Virus record (IMG/VR): IMGVR_UViG_3300025543_000030
Span: 1 to 55,994 of that record
Length of the DNA stretch: 55,994 nucleotides
Strand: one strand, 5' to 3'
Source of the DNA: a virus
The stretch's first letter is position 1, and each line of letters opens with the position of its first letter. The translations under genes and the position numbers were made by a program. Below, one piece after another: positions 1 through 5,310 of the stretch. The notes under the pieces are model-generated. The model was not told where the DNA came from. It saw nothing but the letters and a program-made list of their open reading frames with translations, and ran no database searches.

Positions 1-34
1 GCTTTATTTGGATTAGGGTGTAAATAAAATATAT

Positions 35-136
35 TCATGTCTTATTTACTCTATTATAATGTTGATCAAGTAGCATGTTGGCAACTTCCATGCTGATCAT
101 ATTGTCGTTATATAATTGCCAAACTAGTTTACTCAT
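35..136 (-). CDS. Hypothetical 33-residue protein
   Basis: I do not recognise this small reading frame. It begins MSKLVWQLYN and ends RVNKT. Its ATG overlaps the end of the DNA ligase gene (ATGAGTAA), the same start/stop overlap used by its neighbours, which suggests translational coupling. No domain or membrane segment is visible. It could be a chance frame; the support is its position and overlap only. Confidence 0.4.
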   Translation of the reverse strand: MSKLVWQLYNDNMISMEVANMLLDQHYNRVNKT

Positions 137-983
137 AATTTCTAATAGTTTTAAATAGTGGATGTCTGTAACTACCGTATTGAGTACGTTCGAAATATGT
201 AAACGTAGCTCTTTGGCCCATATACTTGTGTATATTTTTAAGCATATTAGCTAAATCTTTGTAGTTGTAGCCTTTACCTGGAGGACAACCAAACTTATTA
301 CCATTGTCATCTTGCATTAAGAACTTGCCAAGAGTACCTTCACGTTTGCCTTTACCTTCTTCATAGCCAATAATTGTGGCTTCAGTGTCACTAAAGTCTT
401 TAAACTTTTGTAAGTTGTAAGATCGTTTTTGCTGATAGGGTTTATCTAGACGTAGTATAGAGCCTTCGTAACCGTTATTTAAGTTGTATTGATGTCTTAA
501 CTGTGCAGACTCTTTAGAATTAACTAGAGTAGTTTCTACATATTTAATACAGTAGTTGTACATATCAGAGCAAGTTAGTTGATCAGATCTGTAACTATAA
601 GGCTTGTTCATAACTGTTTCTATATAATCATAGCAATGAAACTGTATTAGTTTTTTAGCATCAGCCTTATCGGCATCAGTTGGTTTTTGTTTTCTAACTA
701 ATGATATAATCTTTTCGAAGTCATCTCTAAGATCATGATTGTATAATTCACCATCAAGAACTATATCTACATTAGCATAGTCAAAGAAAAATTCATTTAA
801 CGATAGTTTAATGTGTTCAAGATTGTGAAATTCTTTACCTGTACGTGAGAAACATCTAATGTTTTCTTTGTCGTCGACATATATAACACAACGTACGCCG
901 TCAAGCTTAGGTTGAATGTATACTTTCTCGGACCAGTCGACAGGTTTTTTGTCTACTTTGTATGCGAGCATTGGTTTAATCAT
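129..983 (-). CDS. ATP-dependent DNA ligase (phage type)
   Basis: Seals nicks in duplex DNA using ATP, during phage replication or repair. The nucleotidyltransferase motifs are visible in order: motif I KLDGVR with the AMP-accepting Lys26, the DGEL motif around Glu79, the YEG motif around Glu173, and the C-terminal motif V QKFK with Lys193 and Lys195. A short OB-fold domain follows, with the GKGKREGTLG segment. At 284 residues it has the minimal length of T7-like viral ligases, without extra DNA-binding domains. The start ATG lies just inside the stop of the upstream 90-residue gene, so the two are probably co-translated. It is the clearest sign that the minus-strand block serves DNA replication. 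Confidence 0.93.
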   Translation of the reverse strand: MIKPMLAYKVDKKPVDWSEKVYIQPKLDGVRCVIYVDDKENIRCFSRTGKEFHNLEHIKLSLNEFFFDYANVDIVLDGELYNHDLRDDFEKIISLVRKQKPTDADKADAKKLIQFHCYDYIETVMNKPYSYRSDQLTCSDMYNYCIKYVETTLVNSKESAQLRHQYNLNNGYEGSILRLDKPYQQKRSYNLQKFKDFSDTEATIIGYEEGKGKREGTLGKFLMQDDNGNKFGCPPGKGYNYKDLANMLKNIHKYMGQRATFTYFERTQYGSYRHPLFKTIRNYE

Positions 984-1252
984 AATTTATCTATTTTATT
1001 TTGTAATTTAGTTATTTTATTTTTCATTATCTCAGCTTTTTCATACTCTTCATCATCAATAAATTTGTTTTGAAGTGTACACAGTCTACCGAGTTCGTCT
1101 TGTAGTATTTCACGCTCAGACAATTTACCTTCATATATAGGTTCGTCTTCTACGTATTTAATACCATAAGATGCTGTTTCAGGGTTAATAAACTCCTGAT
1201 ATAGATCGAATTTAATTCTATCTAATAGTTTTTGATACTGTCTTTCTGTCAT
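980..1252 (-). CDS. Small coiled-coil protein with UVR-like motif
   Basis: A 90-residue charged helical protein. The C-terminal half (about residues 48-90) reads as a UVR-type helical hairpin: LGRLCTLQNKFIDDEEYEKA followed by KNKITKLQNKIDKL. The same pattern is found at the end of UvrB, the middle of UvrC, and in some clamp/adaptor proteins, where it mediates protein-protein contacts. The N-terminal half is not recognised. It overlaps the ligase start by 4 nt and the upstream gene's stop by 1 nt (TAATG), so it belongs to the same transcript. A role with the ligase is only an inference from position. Confidence 0.6.
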   Translation of the reverse strand: MTERQYQKLLDRIKFDLYQEFINPETASYGIKYVEDEPIYEGKLSEREILQDELGRLCTLQNKFIDDEEYEKAEIMKNKITKLQNKIDKL

Positions 1253-1407
1253 TAATAAGTTAATTTACTAGGGTTAGCTAAAAAATATCTAATATCTAAT
1301 TGTTTTTCTTCTAAGTCTTCAATTCTTACTAATAACTCTTTAAGAGTATAAGACTCACCATCTCGATGAGACTTTACTTTTATTGGTTCTTCAGTTGGTT
1401 TAAACAT
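1252..1407 (-). CDS. Hypothetical 51-residue protein, first gene after promoter P7
   Basis: Not recognised. A charged, probably helical protein with LKELLVRIEDLEEKQ in the middle. An in-frame ATG at 1416 would give MDNMFKPTEE, but that ATG lies at or before the likely transcription start (GGATAAT) of the T7-like motif just upstream. The internal ATG at 1407 (MFKPTEEPIK) is therefore preferred, leaving a leader of about 7 nt. The stop overlaps the next gene's start (TAATG). Confidence 0.55.
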   Translation of the reverse strand: MFKPTEEPIKVKSHRDGESYTLKELLVRIEDLEEKQLDIRYFLANPSKLTY

Positions 1408-1437
1408 ATTATCCATTTTATATCGTATTTACTTTGT
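1407..1437 (-). promoter_or_regulatory. T7-like phage promoter P7
   Basis: On the minus strand the sequence shows AAGTAAATACGA, 8 nt, then GGATAATA. It is one of seven copies with identical spacing in the left block. The AATACGA core and the downstream GG at T7-like distance suggest recognition by a single-subunit phage RNA polymerase. It overlaps the last codons of the 155-residue gene upstream, whose C-terminus is HKVNTI. Confidence 0.7.
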
Positions 1438-1885
1438 GTTTTTCTTTCCAATCAGTGTAACCATAATTGTTTTGTTTGTATTTGTCTAGTAGTTTTTGTG
1501 CACCACCGACAAATTCACAAGTGTTAGTATACTGATTATAAGCGCTTAGCCATACGTCAGGTTTACCTGTCCATATAATCCAAGTGTATTCATGGTCAAT
1601 AGAATCAACATTTGGGTATAAGTACTGACTATTATAATGAAAGTCATGTACTAAATGTGATGCTATTCTTGAACCATCACCGAAGTTTGTAAAACCTCGC
1701 TCACCTTGCATGTGCTGAATCCAGTTAGCAAGTTCTACACCTCTCCACTCAGGATAACCATCATGGTGCAGATACATATGAACATAAGCTTTATCGCTAA
1801 CCAACTGTGGTTTAACTGCAAAGCCTTTTTCAAATTCTTCTGCGTGTGATCTATCGACCACTAGTGTCATATTTCTTGTAGCCAT
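1418..1885 (-). CDS. Conserved-looking phage hypothetical protein, 155 residues
   Basis: Function not recognised. A soluble protein rich in His, Tyr and Trp, without membrane segments. Notable segments are YVHMYLHHDGYPEWRGVELA and GERGFTNFGDGSRIASHLV in the N-terminal half and YTWIIWTG around residue 100. The many aromatics and the compact composition suggest a folded domain, not a spurious frame. Its start overlaps the stop of the small membrane protein upstream by 1 nt. Its last residues, HKVNTI, are encoded by the AAATACGA core of promoter P7, so the tail was probably shaped by the promoter and not by protein function. Confidence 0.7.
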   Translation of the reverse strand: MATRNMTLVVDRSHAEEFEKGFAVKPQLVSDKAYVHMYLHHDGYPEWRGVELANWIQHMQGERGFTNFGDGSRIASHLVHDFHYNSQYLYPNVDSIDHEYTWIIWTGKPDVWLSAYNQYTNTCEFVGGAQKLLDKYKQNNYGYTDWKEKHKVNTI

Positions 1886-2046
1886 TATACTAATTCTTCA
1901 CCTATACTGATTATTTCAGCGATTATTAATACTGCTACACCTAATGACAACGATGACATTAGGATGCTAAAGCCCATTACTCTAAGTATAGACTTGAATA
2001 AACTCACTTTAAAATGTGGAGTGAGTTTGCTTTTAAATTTACTCAT
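1885..2046 (-). CDS. Small single-pass membrane protein, 53 residues
   Basis: Too short to be obvious but well placed: the stop overlaps the next start (TAATG) and an A/T-rich leader precedes the ATG. A basic N-terminus (MSKFKSKLTPHFK) is followed by one hydrophobic stretch (SILMSSLSLGVAVLIIAEII, about residues 27-46) and a short acidic tail. This gives a positive-inside, single-span inner-membrane topology. Function unknown. It lies directly after the tRNA-Gln gene. Confidence 0.6.
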   Translation of the reverse strand: MSKFKSKLTPHFKVSLFKSILRVMGFSILMSSLSLGVAVLIIAEIISIGEELV

Positions 2047-2068
2047 ATTTAATTTAATTTAATGTTAG

Positions 2069-2141
2069 TTGACTCGCTAGGGCTCGAACCTAGACTCTTC
2101 TGGACCAAAACCAGACGTGTTGCCAGTTACACCACGAGTCA
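2069..2141 (-). tRNA. tRNA-Gln (anticodon UUG)
   Basis: Folds by eye as a complete cloverleaf. The acceptor stem TGACTCG/CGAGTCA is a perfect 7 bp, the D-arm stem is GTGT/ACAC, the anticodon stem TCTGG/CCAGA carries loop TTTTGGT with anticodon TTG, and the T-arm CTAGG/CCTAG carries loop TTCGAGC. The discriminator base is A. No CCA is encoded, so the host must add it. It reads CAA, the codon that dominates the glutamine-rich structural genes in this AT-rich genome. Confidence 0.93.
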
Positions 2142-2146
2142 TTATG

Positions 2147-2377
2147 CTAATCTAATAGCACTTGATAAGCTTTAGGGTTGGCTTTTCTAAACCAGTCTAA
2201 GCCTTTTCTTGTTAAATCGTACTTTTGTACCATTTGAGAACCCATAATTAAGTCATACATACTTAATTCTAAGTTGTTTAGTTCGTAAGTATCGCCTGAA
2301 AAAGGGTTTGTTACTGTTTCGCCTTTGTCGTATATTGTACCGTCGAACCATTTAGGTAATTGTGTTTTGTTTTTCAT
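2147..2377 (-). CDS. Small conserved phage protein, 76 residues
   Basis: I recognise the overall pattern (QLPKWFDGTIYDKGETVTNP then FSGDTYELNNLELSMYD and KGLDWFRKANPKAY) as a small protein type recurrent in large lytic phages of aquatic bacteria. No function is known to me. The WFDG and NPFSG segments and the aromatic C-terminal helix suggest a real folded domain. It overlaps the upstream gene by 26 nt and ends 5 nt before tRNA-Gln. Confidence 0.75.
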   Translation of the reverse strand: MKNKTQLPKWFDGTIYDKGETVTNPFSGDTYELNNLELSMYDLIMGSQMVQKYDLTRKGLDWFRKANPKAYQVLLD

Positions 2378-2606
2378 AATCTAAGTAATCTATTCTTTCG
2401 TGATCTTTTTCTATTAATGATGCTATATAATCCCACACTTCACGTTGTTGTTTTGTGTGTCTCAATACGCCTTCTAGTTGGTCTATTGTTATAAAAGGTG
2501 TTATATTATCTTTTATTTCTTGCTTTAACCTGCTAATGTCAGTGTCTAGACTGTATACATTAGCAAAAGCTTTGTCATGAGCTAAATCTTTTATTCTACT
2601 TTCCAT
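2352..2606 (-). CDS. Hypothetical helical protein, 84 residues
   Basis: Not recognised. Predominantly helical and charged (DISRLKQEIKDNITPFITID and REVWDYIASLIEKDHERIDY), without membrane segments or cysteines. Its start shares one base with the previous stop and its 3' end overlaps the next gene by 26 nt, so translation is probably coupled. It is the second gene downstream of promoter P6. Confidence 0.6.
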   Translation of the reverse strand: MESRIKDLAHDKAFANVYSLDTDISRLKQEIKDNITPFITIDQLEGVLRHTKQQREVWDYIASLIEKDHERIDYLDYEKQNTIT

Positions 2607-2839
2607 TATTTATTAATTATATTGTTACCATATAATAAATCTTGAGCAGACAACTTGTAAGTTGGTATGTCACAGTAAACTGATATATCAGATACTTGAC
2701 TAACTGTTAAGTCATACCATGACGTTTTAGACATAAGTACATATTTAAGTCTTTTAGCGCTAGAATACTGTCTAGCATTTTTTTGCAGTGACGACTTAAA
2801 ACCTGGTTCTAGTCTGTCATAAATTGTTTTGATTCTCAT
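2606..2839 (-). CDS. Hypothetical basic protein, 77 residues
   Basis: First gene after promoter P6; the ATG lies about 13 nt after the predicted +1, a leader length shared with other promoter-proximal genes here. The protein is basic with many Ser and Tyr (SLQKNARQYSSAKRLKYVLM). A helix-turn-helix-like pattern cannot be excluded (TVSQVSDISVYCDIPTYKLS resembles a recognition-helix region), but this is weak. Function unknown; a small regulator or host-takeover protein is possible. Confidence 0.6.
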   Translation of the reverse strand: MRIKTIYDRLEPGFKSSLQKNARQYSSAKRLKYVLMSKTSWYDLTVSQVSDISVYCDIPTYKLSAQDLLYGNNIINK

Positions 2840-2844
2840 ATTTA

Positions 2845-2877
2845 TATTATCCGTGTTAATTCGTATTTAGTTTGTAA
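2845..2877 (-). promoter_or_regulatory. T7-like phage promoter P6
   Basis: The minus strand shows ACAAACTAAATACGA, 8 nt, then GGATAATA. The ATG of the 77-residue gene follows about 13 nt after the GG. The ACAAACTAA part also encodes the end (VTN, stop) of the upstream gene. Confidence 0.75.
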
Positions 2878-3079
2878 CATATCTTTCTTTGTTACTATCG
2901 ATTATTTCACCGATTTCATCTTGCATAGACACTATATCCATAGCAAGTAGCTGTAGTTCTGCTAAACCATTTACTTCGTAAGTACTTAGATTATTGACTT
3001 CGTTATCTTGTATAGCGTTTACGCAGTCTTGTAACGCTCTTGCAGTATTCTCGAATCTGCAGTAACTCATGTTTGGCAT
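2867..3079 (-). CDS. Small conserved phage protein with SYCRFENT motif, 70 residues
   Basis: Begins MPNMSYCRFENTARALQDCV, a signature I associate with a small protein of unknown function common in tailed phages, with two conserved cysteines and an acidic helical remainder. A longer in-frame version would start at 3112, but the ATG at 3079 follows a typical A/T leader and places the signature at the N-terminus, so it is preferred. It ends in VTN with the stop codon inside promoter P6. It lies immediately downstream of the structured RNA region. Confidence 0.75.
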   Translation of the reverse strand: MPNMSYCRFENTARALQDCVNAIQDNEVNNLSTYEVNGLAELQLLAMDIVSMQDEIGEIIDSNKERYVTN

Positions 3080-3112
3080 ATTTAATTTATTTAATGTTAG
3101 AGTGGCGACCAA

Positions 3113-3178
3113 CCTGTGAGCAATGTCGTAAGCTTCTCACGGTGAATGCAACGTGTGACTAATTTCACCAGTCTGTAG
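3113..3178 (-). other. Non-coding segment with hairpins, downstream of tRNA-like RNA
   Basis: No reading frame. The minus-strand transcript can form GGTGAA/TTCACC (plus positions 3141-3146 with 3164-3169) and a second GTGAG/CTCAC hairpin closer to 3113. It may be the 3' trailer or a third domain of the structured RNA cluster that starts at 3342. Function unknown. Confidence 0.35.
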
Positions 3179-3252
3179 TGGAAGTGGGCGGAGTCGAACC
3201 GCCGTTAGACACCTTTGCTTTCGCCGCGGTTGTCTCTTACCTTATCACTCCC
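3179..3252 (-). ncRNA. tRNA-like RNA lacking a normal D-arm and anticodon arm
   Basis: The minus strand has a tRNA acceptor stem (GGGAGTG with CACTTCC, one G-U), a canonical T-arm (GGCGG, loop TTCGACT, CCGCC), discriminator A, and the right total length (about 74 nt). The middle does not give a cloverleaf. Instead of a D-stem and a 7-nt anticodon loop it forms one long hairpin, AGACA-A-CC...GG-TGTCT, capped by GC-GAAA-GC. This resembles the tRNA-like domain of tmRNA without the messenger part, or a degenerate tRNA. No anticodon can be assigned, and no CCA is encoded. Confidence 0.5.
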
Positions 3253-3255
3253 ATT

Positions 3256-3342
3256 GGCCGGCTATTCACTTATGTGTGTGTAGCATTATCTCCAGTGGTT
3301 CTCGACACCACATACACACCTAATTAAGCTACTCGTCCGGCC
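3256..3342 (-). ncRNA. Putative 87-nt structured RNA next to the tRNA-like RNA
   Basis: Non-coding, GC-richer than its surroundings. The ends pair as GGCCGG with CCGGCC. Inside are GTGTGT/ACACAC and the hairpin GTGGT-GTCGAGA-ACCAC. A further GTAGC/GCTAC pairing crosses the GTGTGT stem and would make a pseudoknot. No known riboswitch or ribozyme core was recognised. It abuts the tRNA-like RNA and is co-transcribed from P5 through the 62-residue gene. Confidence 0.4.
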
Positions 3343-3346
3343 TCTT

Positions 3347-3535
3347 TTATTTTCTACGCCAAGCTTTGTGTACTTGATCACTTAGTTCTTGACTTACTAC
3401 TTGTATTTCTAGAACTTGTTTGTTAGCAATAATAGGTATATAGCTATATTGCTGAGTTGAACTACAGTTTACACAATTTGAATAACCTAATGCTATTCTG
3501 CCTGCCGGTATTTTGTTATTACATTTACATTTCAT
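3347..3535 (-). CDS. Small CxC...CxxC zinc-binding-like phage protein
   Basis: The N-terminus has MKCKCNNKIPAGRIALGYSN then CVNCS, four cysteines in a CxC/CxxC arrangement of a zinc-ribbon type, followed by a beta-rich tail (SYIPIIANKQVLEIQVVSQE). I recognise this as a small protein frequent in tailed phages; its function is not established to me. An upstream in-frame ATG (MDNNN, 3550) lies at or before the predicted +1 of promoter P5, so the ATG at 3535, with a 13-nt leader, is chosen. Confidence 0.75.
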   Translation of the reverse strand: MKCKCNNKIPAGRIALGYSNCVNCSSTQQYSYIPIIANKQVLEIQVVSQELSDQVHKAWRRK

Positions 3536-3540
3536 ATTAT

Positions 3541-3573
3541 TATTATCCATTAATAATCGTATTTAGTTTGTAA
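3541..3573 (-). promoter_or_regulatory. T7-like phage promoter P5
   Basis: Minus-strand ACAAACTAAATACGA, 8 nt, GGATAATA, with an ATG 13 nt after the GG. The promoter is wholly inside the 3' end of the upstream 42-residue gene, encoding its NYKLNTIING tail and stop codon. Confidence 0.75.
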
Positions 3574-3671
3574 TTAAATCGTCTATAATATTCTACTTCA
3601 AGCCTTTCCGCTTCATACTTAGTTATTTTAAGTAGTTTAATGTGCTTATGTCTTAGTTTTCTAGTCTTCAT
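3543..3671 (-). CDS. Hypothetical very basic 42-residue protein
   Basis: Starts MKTRKLRHKHIKLLKITKYE, a strongly basic N-terminus that could bind nucleic acid. It ends NYKLNTIING, encoded by promoter P5. Its ATG overlaps the last codons of the preceding gene. Function unknown. The composition and the start/stop overlap support it as a gene, but it is short. Confidence 0.5.
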   Translation of the reverse strand: MKTRKLRHKHIKLLKITKYEAERLEVEYYRRFNYKLNTIING

Positions 3672-3861
3672 CTAATCCAGCATGTAATTTTTCTATTGTT
3701 GCTATCATTATAGCATTGTGAACATGGTTATAATCCTCGCTGTCAAGTCCTTCAAACTCTTCAACGCCATCCATTGCCCAATTTACTGCTTCATACAATG
3801 TTTCTTTGATGTGAGACACTTGAGCGTCTGCTATTTCATCTATAATTTTCATTTTACTCAT
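3661..3861 (-). CDS. Hypothetical acidic protein, 66 residues
   Basis: Not recognised. An acidic helical protein (MSKMKIIDEIADAQVSHIKE, then WAMDGVEEFEGLDSEDYNHV) ending AGLDED. It overlaps both neighbours by a few bases, as is usual in this block. A small acidic phage protein of this kind could be a host-factor inhibitor or DNA mimic, but nothing in the sequence proves it. Confidence 0.6.
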   Translation of the reverse strand: MSKMKIIDEIADAQVSHIKETLYEAVNWAMDGVEEFEGLDSEDYNHVHNAIMIATIEKLHAGLDED

Positions 3862-4115
3862 AATATTGCTTTTTTAACTTGTTTTAAATCGTATTTTTCA
3901 TGTGAATCACGCCACATTTTGTGCATTGTGTACTTACTTGATTGAGTATACGATGTTTTACCACGTAATTTAACCTGTTTGTACTCGCGATCGGTAAATG
4001 GTTGGCATTCACCGTGCACTTTGTTAAGCTCATAGTGTTGAAAACTACGTTGTTTACGCTTGTTTTTAACATATTGCTTTAGTTCTTGCATATTTCTACA
4101 CATATATTCTATCAT
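3858..4115 (-). CDS. Hypothetical basic protein, 85 residues
   Basis: Basic protein (about one quarter Lys/Arg) with QYVKNKRKQRSFQHYELNKV and the C-terminal EKYDLKQVKKAIL. Not recognised; the charge suggests nucleic-acid contact. The annotated ATG overlaps the preceding gene by 20 nt. Internal Met codons (MCRNMQ, MQELKQ) could be the true start, so the N-terminus is uncertain. Confidence 0.6.
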   Translation of the reverse strand: MIEYMCRNMQELKQYVKNKRKQRSFQHYELNKVHGECQPFTDREYKQVKLRGKTSYTQSSKYTMHKMWRDSHEKYDLKQVKKAIL

Positions 4116-4242
4116 TTATGCGATAAAACGAAGTGTAATTTGTATACTCTATGTTTTGATGTAGTGGAGTAAGCACTTGGTAACCTTTGTCTGTTTCTAA
4201 CAGAACATTACCTGTTTCTTGATTGAATTTGATTTGTTTCAT
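4096..4242 (-). CDS. Hypothetical 48-residue protein, first gene after promoter P4
   Basis: Starts MKQIKFNQETGNVLLETDKG and ends RINDRIYV. The pattern is of a small beta-strand domain, not a random frame. The ATG is about 15 nt after the predicted +1 of P4. Not recognised. Its 3' end overlaps the next gene. Confidence 0.5.
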   Translation of the reverse strand: MKQIKFNQETGNVLLETDKGYQVLTPLHQNIEYTNYTSFYRINDRIYV

Positions 4243-4249
4243 ATACTTA

Positions 4250-4282
4250 TATTATCCATTAGTTTTCGTATTTAGTTTGTAA
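4250..4282 (-). promoter_or_regulatory. T7-like phage promoter P4
   Basis: Minus-strand ACAAACTAAATACGA, 8 nt, GGATAATA. It overlaps the 3' end of the 147-residue gene, encoding its NYKLNTKTNG terminus and stop, and drives the 48-residue gene and those below it. Confidence 0.75.
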
Positions 4283-4695
4283 TTTCTTATGTAGAAGTCT
4301 AACATAAATTTCATGCGAGCTAAAGTGTTCCAGATTTTAGTTCTAGTGTAACCATTGTAGATATATGTTTTAAGTGTACCTTCATCAGTTAGAAACATTT
4401 GTCTTTGCTCTCTTTTATAAACTGGATTTAGTTGATAGTTAGATGAGCAAGAGTTTACATTTCTTACATAACCTGATTTATACACTGCTAATCTTAGTTT
4501 TATTTTAGAGGCAAATCTCTCACCTTTTAAATGGAAATATCTTGATGGTACAGGAAATTCAAATTCTCTTGTGCCATTTATTGCTTGTCTTTGTGTGGTT
4601 ACTTCTTTGATATTATGCTCTATTAATAGTCTTCTAGCAAAAGAATCCTCGAGCATTTGATTTTCTTGTTGCCAAGTGTATTTATTTGTACTCAT
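4252..4695 (-). CDS. Hypothetical basic protein, 147 residues
   Basis: Not recognised. Starts MSTNKYTWQQENQMLEDSFA. The middle is basic and aromatic (FPVPSRYFHLKGERFASKIK, then LAVYKSGYVRNVNSC), and TLKTYIYNGYTRTKIWNTLA lies near the C-terminus. No signal peptide or membrane segment. It overlaps the preceding gene by 14 nt. The final NYKLNTKTNG is promoter-encoded and probably not functional protein sequence. Confidence 0.65.
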   Translation of the reverse strand: MSTNKYTWQQENQMLEDSFARRLLIEHNIKEVTTQRQAINGTREFEFPVPSRYFHLKGERFASKIKLRLAVYKSGYVRNVNSCSSNYQLNPVYKREQRQMFLTDEGTLKTYIYNGYTRTKIWNTLARMKFMLDFYIRNYKLNTKTNG

Positions 4696-4909
4696 TGTAA
4701 TAAGGTTTAGTATAGTTAGTATTAAAGTTAATTGATTTAGCTACATTTTGTCGCCATTGCCACTCACGCTTGCGATACTCATAGCTTTGACACCATTTTT
4801 TCACAGCAGTAACTTGTGGTATTTCACCGTATTTTGCTTCATAGTCAAGACATTGTTGTAACTTTGCTTTGATTTCTGACGCTGGATAGTCTTTAAATTT
4901 TGTATTCAT
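4682..4909 (-). CDS. Hypothetical Trp/Tyr-rich protein, 75 residues
   Basis: First gene after promoter P3. The ATG at 4909 (MNTKFKDYPASEIKAKLQQC) is chosen over the in-frame ATG at 4924 (MDNTS), which lies at or before the likely +1. The region VKKWCQSYEYRKREWQWRQN is rich in aromatics and arginine. Not recognised. Confidence 0.6.
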   Translation of the reverse strand: MNTKFKDYPASEIKAKLQQCLDYEAKYGEIPQVTAVKKWCQSYEYRKREWQWRQNVAKSINFNTNYTKPYYNEYK

Positions 4910-4914
4910 ACTAG

Positions 4915-4946
4915 TATTATCCATTAGTAGTCGTATTTAGTTTGTG
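4915..4946 (-). promoter_or_regulatory. T7-like phage promoter P3
   Basis: Minus-strand ACAAACTAAATACGA, 8 nt, GGATAATA, with the next ATG 13 nt after the GG. It overlaps the end of the 43-residue gene (tail HKLNTTTNG). Confidence 0.75.
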
Positions 4947-5048
4947 AGTTTCGATAATACCAAGAACATCTGCTCTTGTTAGTTTATTTTCCATTTGTAG
5001 ACCAATAGCCCACGTTAAATCATTATTATATTTATCAGTGAAAATCAT
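4917..5048 (-). CDS. Hypothetical 43-residue protein
   Basis: Starts MIFTDKYNNDLTWAIGLQME and ends with the promoter-encoded HKLNTTTNG. Its ATG overlaps the stop of the small membrane protein upstream (ATGA). Function unknown. Confidence 0.5.
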   Translation of the reverse strand: MIFTDKYNNDLTWAIGLQMENKLTRADVLGIIETHKLNTTTNG

Positions 5049-5185
5049 ACGCCTACAAATATTACTTGATAAAACATAAATAGTATTCCTGATACTGACA
5101 TTGGTAGTAATACTCCGAAAGCATAAACTTCTAGTATTACTAAGTGTAAAGGTTTTGACTTTACATATTTTCTTATTTTTCTCAT
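5045..5185 (-). CDS. Small membrane protein, 46 residues
   Basis: A basic N-terminus (MRKIRKYVKSKP) is followed by a hydrophobic segment of about 30 residues (LVILEVYAFGVLLPMSVSGI then LFMFYQVIFVGV), giving one long or two short membrane spans. The ATG is preceded by an A/T-rich leader. Overlaps the next gene by 4 nt (ATGA). Function unknown. Confidence 0.55.
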   Translation of the reverse strand: MRKIRKYVKSKPLHLVILEVYAFGVLLPMSVSGILFMFYQVIFVGV

Positions 5186-5210
5186 ATTATTAAATTTTAT
5201 TATTGTTAGT

Positions 5211-5250
5211 AGACATGGTGAGAATCGAACTCACATTAACCATTATGTCT
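5211..5250 (-). ncRNA. T-arm-like RNA element (tRNA remnant or minimal tRNA-like hairpin)
   Basis: The minus strand contains a perfect T-arm (GTGAG, loop TTCGATT, CTCAC) closed by AGACAT/ATGTCT with a 9-nt bulge. No D-arm or anticodon arm can be built upstream in the proper spacing. It may be a decayed tRNA or a tRNA mimic. A 10-nt repeat (TTGTTAGTAG on the plus strand) lies at about 5205 and again at about 5300, on both sides of the element. Confidence 0.35.
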
Positions 5251-5310
5251 TGTACTCATTCGCAATTTTATACTGTTAGAAACAAGTGGAACTCGCAGTG
5301 TTGTTAGTAG

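Noticed and set aside
3179-3342. Complete tmRNA gene
   Set aside because: The tRNA-like part closes on itself within 74 nt; there is no message segment with a tag reading frame between the two acceptor strands.
3256-3342. HDV-like or hammerhead ribozyme
   Set aside because: It starts GGCCGG like HDV, but the P1 partner is at the 3' end instead of after P3. The hammerhead core CUGANGA/GAAA is missing.
3880-3900. Eighth promoter copy (AATACGA on the minus strand near 3890)
   Set aside because: The GGATAATA part and the ACAAACTA part are absent; the match is coding sequence (EKYDLKQ).
3718-3945. Plus-strand open frame of 75 codons in the left block
   Set aside because: Lies opposite two compact minus-strand genes, and its Cys/Phe-rich translation looks like an antisense shadow.
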